DNA of 19,297 bases, taken from positions 1 to 19,297 of the forward strand of contig JAFOBK010000120.1 of NCBI GenBank assembly GCA_017381835.1, written 5' to 3'. Both the position numbers and the translations under genes were made by a program. The notes under the pieces were generated by a model. The model had not been told where the DNA came from and searched no databases. It saw nothing but the letters and a program-made list of their open reading frames with translations. This document shows positions 14,970 to 19,297 of this stretch, in pieces (position 1 is the stretch's first letter; every line of letters starts with the position of its first letter). Source of the DNA: Oscillospiraceae bacterium. GTDB taxonomy: Bacteria; Bacillota_A; Clostridia; Oscillospirales; Oscillospiraceae.

Positions 14970-15683
14970 GTTAAGCAGGACGTTTTCAATAAATTGAATA
15001 ACCCCACGATACCTGTTAACTTCTGCCAAATCACATTCGCCGTAAATCGGCGGCAGGATGATTTGGTTACCAATGATGGCGATGTTGATTATGCCTTCCA
15101 CTCTTGATAAATTGCGGTTGGCATTTTGCGACAGAAAACGAGACAATGCATCATTTGTTGTGTCAGAAAAGATGATGTTCATTCGCATCATTTTTCCAGC
15201 TTCTGCCCGGCTCACCCAATGGGAAATGTGAAAGGCGTTGTTTGCCTGCTTGTTTATGCGGTCTTTTGCGTTATCAAAGTCCTTTTTGGTAAAAGAATCT
15301 GTTTGATAGAGCACCACACGGAATAGGAAAATGTTATGAAAGCGGTAGAAGCGTACATTTTCGGCAACAGATAATTGGTTCTCTCGATTGGAAAGACTTT
15401 CGAAAATACCGACGATATCCGAAAAGGAAAAACGATGATTTGCAGTGAATGCTACAGGCTCGTGTGGGGCATCTTTGGATTCGCGCTTTGCCAAATAATT
15501 GAGATAAAGGAAAAATGCGATGAAGATGATTGCGGAAGCAAAGAATATGGCAGCAACAAGAGACGGAAGAAGCAAAAATATAATGCCAAATCCGATGGAA
15601 ACAATAATGGACAGCATTGCAAGCAGGGAAAGCGTTGCTCGCCTTTGCAGTTTTCTGATGTGCAGATTAAGCTTCTCGATCAT
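14955..15683 (-). CDS. Uncharacterised two-helix membrane protein
   Basis: I do not recognise a family. The 242-residue product has two adjacent membrane helices (about 17-38 and 41-63) near the N-terminus and a cytoplasmic or external domain (about 80-242). The domain is rich in aromatic strands, for example RFYRFHNIFLFRVVLYQTDSF split around 111-131. The two-helix-plus-soluble layout resembles the paralogues near 3380-5183, but I see no convincing sequence similarity. The region is visibly AT-richer, with many AAT/ATT/TTT codons, unlike its neighbours; this suggests a different history or low expression. It is transcribed alone, toward the vanZ-like gene. A GGTGAG ribosome site and a promoter with an overlapping palindrome lie upstream. 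Confidence 0.75.
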   Translation of the reverse strand: MIEKLNLHIRKLQRRATLSLLAMLSIIVSIGFGIIFLLLPSLVAAIFFASAIIFIAFFLYLNYLAKRESKDAPHEPVAFTANHRFSFSDIVGIFESLSNRENQLSVAENVRFYRFHNIFLFRVVLYQTDSFTKKDFDNAKDRINKQANNAFHISHWVSRAEAGKMMRMNIIFSDTTNDALSRFLSQNANRNLSRVEGIINIAIIGNQIILPPIYGECDLAEVNRYRGVIQFIENVLLNKTAQ

Positions 15684-15696
15684 GGTCTCACCGCCT

Positions 15697-15720
15697 TTTT
15701 GCCATCATAGCATGGCAAAA
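15697..15720. promoter_or_regulatory. Candidate operator palindrome over the minus-strand promoter
   Basis: TTTTGCCAT and ATGGCAAAA form perfect 9-base inverted arms around a CATAGC spacer. The palindrome covers the -10 element and predicted transcription start of the minus-strand gene, a position suited to a dimeric repressor. It is not followed by coding sequence on the plus strand. Confidence 0.5.
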
Positions 15721-15732
15721 GTAAAAAGTAAA
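15704..15732 (-). promoter_or_regulatory. Candidate promoter of the minus-strand membrane protein
   Basis: Read on the minus strand, TTTACT (15732-15727) and TATGAT (15709-15704) are 17 bases apart, with TGC directly before TATGAT as an extended -10. The start codon is about 14 bases beyond the predicted transcription start. Confidence 0.55.
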
Positions 15733-15739
15733 TCCTGCG

Positions 15740-15768
15740 GTATAATCTTCTGCCGTTTACAGATACTA
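15740..15768 (+). promoter_or_regulatory. Possible forespore (sigma-G-like) promoter for spoVT
   Basis: GTATA at 15740-15744 and GATACTA at 15762-15768 are 17 bases apart. They resemble the sigma-G pattern known from Bacillus (GHATR, 17-18 bases, CATnnTA). B. subtilis spoVT is sigma-G dependent, which is why this was considered. No good housekeeping promoter with proper spacing was found in the gap, although a TATAAT occurs at 15741. Tentative. Confidence 0.35.
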
Positions 15769-15791
15769 ACAGCGTAATTTGTAAAATTATT

Positions 15792-15859
15792 GTAGGGGAC
15801 GATGCCCACATCGTCCCGTCCGTCACAGTTTACGGGCGGATGTGGGCATCCGCCCCTAC
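15792..15859. repeat. Interspersed palindromic repeat, double hairpin, in the spoVT leader
   Basis: Two 27-base arms starting GTAGGGG and ending CCCCTAC are inverted copies (23 of 27 positions match). Each arm is itself a perfect hairpin: GGGACGATG-CCCA-CATCGTCCC (15796-15817) and GGGCGGATG-TGGG-CATCCGCCC (15834-15855). Elements with GTAGGGG ends are frequent intergenic repeats in many Firmicutes. This one lies just upstream of the spoVT ribosome site, so it would be part of its leader RNA. Confidence 0.8.
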
Positions 15860-15882
15860 GAGTCTGTAAAGGAGAAAGATAT

Positions 15883-16425
15883 ATGAAAGCAACCGGTATT
15901 GTTAGAAGAGTGGACGATTTGGGTAGAATCGTCATCCCTAAAGAAATCAGAAGAACCCTCAAAATTAGAGAAGGAGACCCCTTGGAGATTTACACGGAAA
16001 AAGATGGCGGCGTGGTGTTCCGGAAGTACTCGCCCATGGGGGAACTGCAGGATTTTGCCTCCCAGATCTGCGAATCCATTGGGGCCAATACCGGCCGGAT
16101 CGCTGCAGTGTCCGACCGGGATTCCATCATTGCCCTGTGCGGTGCGCCCCGGCGAGAGCTGGTGGACAAGCCAAATTCCCGGGAACTGGATAAGATCATG
16201 GAGGGGAGAAAAAGCTACCGCTACCAGCCGGGGCAGACAAAACTGCGGGCAACGGAAAGCTCTGACCGGTATCACCTGGGTGTGGCAGCGCCCATCCTAA
16301 GCCAGGGCGACCTGATGGGCTGTGTGATGCTTCTGATGAATGAAGAGGATAAACCTTTGGCAGAAGAGGATCAGCGCCTGGCCCAGACTGTGGCAGGCTT
16401 TTTAGGCAGACAGATGGAAAGCTAA
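15883..16425 (+). CDS. spoVT: Stage V sporulation protein T (AbrB-type regulator with GAF domain)
   Basis: SpoVT is a DNA-binding regulator of forespore gene expression and spore maturation. The 180-residue length matches B. subtilis SpoVT. The N-terminal swapped-hairpin AbrB domain (1-50) reads MKATGIVRRVDDLGRIVIPK and continues with RRTLKIREGDPLEI. The C-terminal GAF-like sensor domain (about 55-178) ends in VAGFLGRQMES, like the family. The start at 15883 follows AAAGGAG (15868-15874) with 8-base spacing; an in-frame ATG at 15802 lies inside the repeat and is not used. It stands alone between a repeat-bearing leader and a hairpin. The presence of this gene supports a spore-forming host. 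Confidence 0.95.
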   Translation: MKATGIVRRVDDLGRIVIPKEIRRTLKIREGDPLEIYTEKDGGVVFRKYSPMGELQDFASQICESIGANTGRIAAVSDRDSIIALCGAPRRELVDKPNSRELDKIMEGRKSYRYQPGQTKLRATESSDRYHLGVAAPILSQGDLMGCVMLLMNEEDKPLAEEDQRLAQTVAGFLGRQMES

Positions 16426-16450
16426 AAGACCTTCCCTAAGGGAAGGTCTT
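16426..16450. terminator. Hairpin after spoVT, terminator-like
   Basis: AAGACCTTCCC and GGGAAGGTCTT form a perfect 11-bp stem with a TAA loop, directly behind the spoVT stop. No T-run follows, so termination may be inefficient, or the hairpin may mainly protect the 3' end. Confidence 0.55.
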
Positions 16451-16455
16451 ACATA

Positions 16456-16484
16456 TTGCATTATATTATATTTTCCGCTATACT
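16456..16484 (+). promoter_or_regulatory. Candidate promoter of the MATE exporter gene
   Basis: TTGCAT at 16456-16461 and TATACT at 16479-16484 are 17 bases apart in a very AT-rich stretch. The predicted transcription start near 16491 would leave no room for a ribosome site ahead of the ATG at 16504, but ample room ahead of the ATG at 16522. Confidence 0.6.
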
Positions 16485-16509
16485 ATAAAGGTTAAAAATA
16501 TATATGAAT

Positions 16510-16515
16510 GAGGAA
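16510..16515 (+). promoter_or_regulatory. Ribosome-binding site deciding the MATE start
   Basis: GAGGAA lies 6-7 bases before the ATG at 16522, whereas the in-frame ATG at 16504 is preceded only by AT-rich sequence. This favours the downstream start. Confidence 0.65.
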
Positions 16516-16521
16516 CGATAT

Positions 16522-17937
16522 ATGCGAGAAAATAAAGGTGCTCCCGATTTGCGGGAGAACAAAATGGGCACGATGCCCCTGGGTAAGCTGCTGTTTAATA
16601 TGGCGCTGCCCCTGGTACTTTCCATGCTGGTGCAGGCGCTGTACAATGTGGTGGACAGCGTCTATGTGGCAGGTTATTCCCAAAATGCGGTGACAGCGCT
16701 GTCCCTGGCCTTCCCGATTCAGAATTTGCAGATCGGCTTTGCCACCGGCGCGGCTGTGGGTATGAACAGCCTTTTGAGCAAATCCCTGGGAGAAGGGGAT
16801 CGGGAACGGGCCAATCGGGCTGCAGGCAACGGTATCTTCCTGATGCTGCTCTTCACCGCTATGTTTATGCTCTTTGGCTTTTTTGGAGCCGGCACTTACT
16901 ACAACATGCAGAATATCAGCCAGGAGACCGCAAAAGCCGGCACGGCGTATTCTTCTATCTGCTGCATCTTCACGGCGGGTCTGTTTGTGAGCATTTTGGG
17001 AGAGCGTCTGCTGCAGGCTTCCGGCAAGACCATCTATACCATGTTCACCCAGGGAACCGGCGCTCTGCTGAATATCCTTCTGGATCCGCTGTTTATCTAC
17101 GGTTTTGAGCCTCTCGGCATCCCTGAGATGGGTGCTGCCGGTGCGGCAGTGGCTACGGTCATCGGTCAGTGGGTAGGCGCTGTGATGGCGGTGATCTTCA
17201 ACCTCACTAAGAATAGCGATGTGAAGTTTGCGCTGAAGTATCTGAAGCCCTGCAGAGAGATTATGGGCAAGATTCTGGCGGTGGGTGTACCCTCTATCAT
17301 CATGATGGCCATCGGCTCTGTGATGAATTTCGGCATGAACCAGATCTTCCTGGGCTTTGAAGAAATCGGTGAGACTGCATCCGGTGTATTCGGCATTTAC
17401 TTCAAGCTCCAGAGCTTCTTCTTTATGCCTCTGTTTGGCATCAACAATGCAGCGATCTCCATCTTGGCCTACAACTACGGCGCCCGGAACCCCAAGCGGA
17501 TCACTGGCACGCTGAAGCGGACGGTAGGCACTGCTATGGTGATTATGCTGCTGGGCCTGGTGGTCTTCCAGCTCTTCCCGGATGTTCTGATGGGTATTTT
17601 CAGCACTTCTGCAGATGCTGCCGGTGGAGAATTTGTGCAGTTGGGCATCAGCGCCCTGCGGATCATCAGCCTGATGTTCCCTATGGCTGCGGTGGGTATT
17701 GCCCTGGGCGGTGCGGCATTCCCCGCTATGGGCAACGGTCTTTACTCTACCATCACTTCTCTGTGCCGTCAGCTGATCGTGCTGCTGCCTGCGGCCTACC
17801 TGCTGAGCCTGACGGGAGATGTCCATGCGGTTTGGTGGTCCTTCCCCATTGCGGAGGTCGTCAGCTTGCTGATCACCCTGTTCCTTTACGGCAAAGTGTA
17901 TCGCAACAAAATCAAGCCCATGTTTGTGGAAAACTAA
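16522..17937 (+). CDS. MATE-family multidrug/metabolite efflux transporter
   Basis: The product (471 residues from this start) is an integral membrane antiporter of the MATE family with about twelve hydrophobic segments in two six-helix bundles. Landmarks are PLVLSMLVQALYNVVDSVYV in helix 1, AVTALSLAFPIQ, the repeat-2 motif VGVPSIIMMAIGSVMNFGMN, and INNAAISILAYNYGARNPKR, all common in DinF/NorM-type clostridial MATE proteins. MATE proteins expel cationic drugs or metabolites using a Na+ or H+ gradient; the substrate here is unknown. An upstream in-frame ATG at 16504 would add six residues but lacks a ribosome site. It is monocistronic, with its own promoter and a strong terminator. Confidence 0.93.
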   Translation: MRENKGAPDLRENKMGTMPLGKLLFNMALPLVLSMLVQALYNVVDSVYVAGYSQNAVTALSLAFPIQNLQIGFATGAAVGMNSLLSKSLGEGDRERANRAAGNGIFLMLLFTAMFMLFGFFGAGTYYNMQNISQETAKAGTAYSSICCIFTAGLFVSILGERLLQASGKTIYTMFTQGTGALLNILLDPLFIYGFEPLGIPEMGAAGAAVATVIGQWVGAVMAVIFNLTKNSDVKFALKYLKPCREIMGKILAVGVPSIIMMAIGSVMNFGMNQIFLGFEEIGETASGVFGIYFKLQSFFFMPLFGINNAAISILAYNYGARNPKRITGTLKRTVGTAMVIMLLGLVVFQLFPDVLMGIFSTSADAAGGEFVQLGISALRIISLMFPMAAVGIALGGAAFPAMGNGLYSTITSLCRQLIVLLPAAYLLSLTGDVHAVWWSFPIAEVVSLLITLFLYGKVYRNKIKPMFVEN

Positions 17938-17943
17938 TCTATT

Positions 17944-17977
17944 CACGGCGTTGCCATTTTGGCAATGCCGTGTTTTT
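17944..17977 (+). terminator. Intrinsic terminator after the MATE gene
   Basis: CACGGCGTTGCC pairs with GGCAATGCCGTG (one G-T wobble) around ATTTT and is followed by five T. It begins six bases after the stop codon. Confidence 0.9.
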
Positions 17978-18067
17978 CTTGTGTTTAAATTTTTTCGTCG
18001 CCACAGTATGTGGGGGCATGCCAAATTTCCAAGTCGTTTTTCTCAAAAAACTTCCATGGGGTCACCG

Positions 18068-18096
18068 TTGTGCGGAAAAGAACTCTGTGATATAAT
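18068..18096 (+). promoter_or_regulatory. Candidate promoter of the dnaD-like/dnaC-like pair
   Basis: TTGTGC at 18068-18073 and a perfect TATAAT at 18091-18096 are 17 bases apart, with TGA before TATAAT as an extended -10. The predicted leader of about 32 bases contains AAAGGAG ahead of the start at 18135. The rest of the 197-base gap holds the preceding terminator and nothing else that I recognise. Confidence 0.7.
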
Positions 18097-18134
18097 GATT
18101 TTGTATCACGAAAAATGGGGAAAGGAGCAGGATT

Positions 18135-18998
18135 ATGCTTCAGATTGAAAAAGAACATGTACATAAGCTGCTCTGCGCCCAAAATGCCGATGCGGCACTG
18201 CTGTATCTTTACTTAAAAAGCGGGGCAGATCCTGCCCAGGCTGCTGAAAAACTGGGTTATTCTCAGCCTCGTCATGCCGTTGCCAGCGCGACCCTGCGTC
18301 AGCTGGGTTTGCTCCGGGAAGAAAAACAGGTGCGTCTGCCCGGTGAGCAGCCCCGGTATACGGAGCAGGATGTGATCGATACCATGAATACAGACATGGA
18401 TTATCGGGCGCTGCGGGGTGAGATCGAGCGGCTCCTGGGTAAGACCATTAAAACGGAAGAGGATAAGATTCTGATCGGCTTCACCCGCTATTTGGGTCTG
18501 ACGCCGGATGTGATCATTCTTCTGGTGTGCTACTGCAAGGAAGAGGCCCGTAAGAAGGGCAGAAAGCATGCTCCCGGTCTGCACCAGATTGAAAAAGAAG
18601 CCTATAAGTGGGCGGATATGGGCATCGATACCATGGAAGAGGCTGCTGCCTATGTTAAACAGCAGCAGCTGCGGTATTCTCAGATCGGAAGAATTATGGA
18701 GATCCTGCAAATCCGGGGCCGGAATCTGACAACACCGGAAAAGAGATATATCAAGCAATGGCTGGAAATGGGCTTTGAGGAAGAGACCATCGGCCTGGCC
18801 TATGAGCGCAGCTGCCTGAATACCGGCGGCCTGGCGTGGCCTTATATGAATAAGATTTTACTGAGCTGGCATGAGCAAGGCTTGCATACTGCCCAGGAGA
18901 TTCGCGGCGAGCGGAAGCCGGTGGTACCCCAGGGTGCCAGCGGTCAGCTGGGTGATGCGGAGCTGGCTGCGATCCAGCGTTTGATGAAGGAGGGGTAA
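18135..18998 (+). CDS. DnaD-domain replication protein
   Basis: The 287-residue product has an N-terminal winged-helix-like region (about 1-70) followed by two DnaD C-terminal-type (DnaB_2) domains at about 97-175 and 188-256. The second ends in the family signature AWPYMNKILLSWHEQGLHT; the first shows the related IEKEAYKWADMGIDTMEEA. DnaD proteins help open DNA and recruit the helicase loader at oriC or during restart in low-GC Gram-positives. A helicase-loader-like gene follows directly, with AGGAGGGG overlapping this gene's stop codon. The twin DnaD domains are typical of clostridial chromosomal homologues rather than the single-domain B. subtilis DnaD, so I do not assign the symbol. A phage-derived origin is possible but no phage genes are near. 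Confidence 0.88.
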   Translation: MLQIEKEHVHKLLCAQNADAALLYLYLKSGADPAQAAEKLGYSQPRHAVASATLRQLGLLREEKQVRLPGEQPRYTEQDVIDTMNTDMDYRALRGEIERLLGKTIKTEEDKILIGFTRYLGLTPDVIILLVCYCKEEARKKGRKHAPGLHQIEKEAYKWADMGIDTMEEAAAYVKQQQLRYSQIGRIMEILQIRGRNLTTPEKRYIKQWLEMGFEEETIGLAYERSCLNTGGLAWPYMNKILLSWHEQGLHTAQEIRGERKPVVPQGASGQLGDAELAAIQRLMKEG

Positions 18999-19001
18999 GA
19001 G

Positions 19002-19297
19002 ATGGCATACAGCAATGAAGTGGTGAGAAAGGCACGGGCGGAATTGGCTTCCCGGAAGGCCGACCACGAATCTCGCACCCTGGCACGGCTCCATGATGCC
19101 TATGCAAAGGTGCCCCGGATCCGGGAGATCGACATTCTGCTGCGTAAGAGCATGGCGCTGGCTATGCAGACGGTATTTCAGACCGGCTCCGATGCCAAAG
19201 CAGCCATGGAAGAAGTAAAGCAGGCCAATCTGGCGCTGCAGGCTGAGAAAAAAGCTTTGATTGAGGCCAATTTCGGCCCCGGTTACTTAGACGAAAC
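19002..19297 (+). CDS. DnaC/DnaI-like helicase loader, N-terminal part (cut by window end)
   Basis: An open frame starts at ATG 19002, three bases after the dnaD-like stop, with GGAGGGG immediately ahead. Ninety-eight codons are visible. The translation, beginning MAYSNEVVRKARAELASRK, is strongly helical and charged with coiled-coil character (about 65-88), then FGPGYLDE. This matches the N-terminal region of clostridial ATP-binding proteins annotated as DnaC, which follow DnaD-like genes. The AAA+ ATPase core would lie beyond the window, so the assignment rests on context and the N-terminal pattern. Together the two genes would load the replicative helicase. Confidence 0.7.
   Translation, partial: MAYSNEVVRKARAELASRKADHESRTLARLHDAYAKVPRIREIDILLRKSMALAMQTVFQTGSDAKAAMEEVKQANLALQAEKKALIEANFGPGYLDE

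Noticed and set aside
15802..15882. Upstream in-frame ATG for spoVT
   Set aside because: It lies inside the palindromic repeat. The conserved SpoVT N-terminus MKATGIVRR begins at 15883 behind a good AAAGGAG.
16492..18024. 510-codon minus-strand ORF opposite the MATE gene
   Set aside because: It is longer than the real gene but is a His/Gln-rich antisense artefact in the codon-aligned register. The MATE protein has clear family motifs, a promoter and a terminator.

Overview
The window reads as a chromosomal segment from a Gram-positive, spore-forming gut-type Firmicute, probably in the Oscillospiraceae/Clostridia. This is inference from several signs: a SpoVT-type sporulation regulator, a Clostridia-style GlgC/GlgD pair, a BMP-type nucleoside ABC transporter, strong AGGAGG ribosome sites, moderately high GC, and intergenic repeats opening with GTCATTGCGAG. 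There are no rRNA or tRNA genes, CRISPR arrays or transposase genes.

Layout: (1) 1-1820 holds the 3' part of glgC and all of glgD (ADP-glucose synthesis for glycogen). (2) 1859-13016 is a nearly continuous nucleoside uptake and catabolism locus. In order it carries deoC, deoD, two uncharacterised membrane-anchored paralogues, deoB, cdd, a BMP lipoprotein with its ABC transporter (ATPase and two permeases), and udp. (3) 13118-14949 is a two-gene unit, a cytosolic neutral-ceramidase-like hydrolase overlapping a VanZ-like membrane protein. (4) 14955-15683 is a lone minus-strand membrane protein with AT-richer sequence. (5) 15883-16425 is spoVT, behind a repeat-bearing leader. (6) 16522-17937 is a MATE exporter with its own promoter and terminator. 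(7) 18135 to the end is a DnaD-like gene followed by a DnaC/DnaI-like gene cut by the window edge.

How the genes work together: the lipoprotein and NupOPQ-type transporter import nucleosides. Cdd deaminates (deoxy)cytidine, Udp and DeoD release the base by phosphorolysis, DeoB converts (deoxy)ribose-1-phosphate to the 5-phosphate, and DeoC cleaves deoxyribose-5-phosphate to glyceraldehyde-3-phosphate and acetaldehyde. Several joins are ATGA overlaps (deoB/cdd, nupO/nupP, nupP/nupQ, ceramidase-like/vanZ), which suggests translational coupling. A terminator and a fresh promoter between the binding-protein gene and the ATPase gene suggest the binding protein is made in excess.

The least explained content is: the paralogous pair inside the deo cluster, which shares a domain present three times in total; two related hairpin repeats flanking the second of that pair; a double-hairpin repeat in the spoVT leader; and a terminator palindrome that encodes the same C-terminal residues in two convergent genes.
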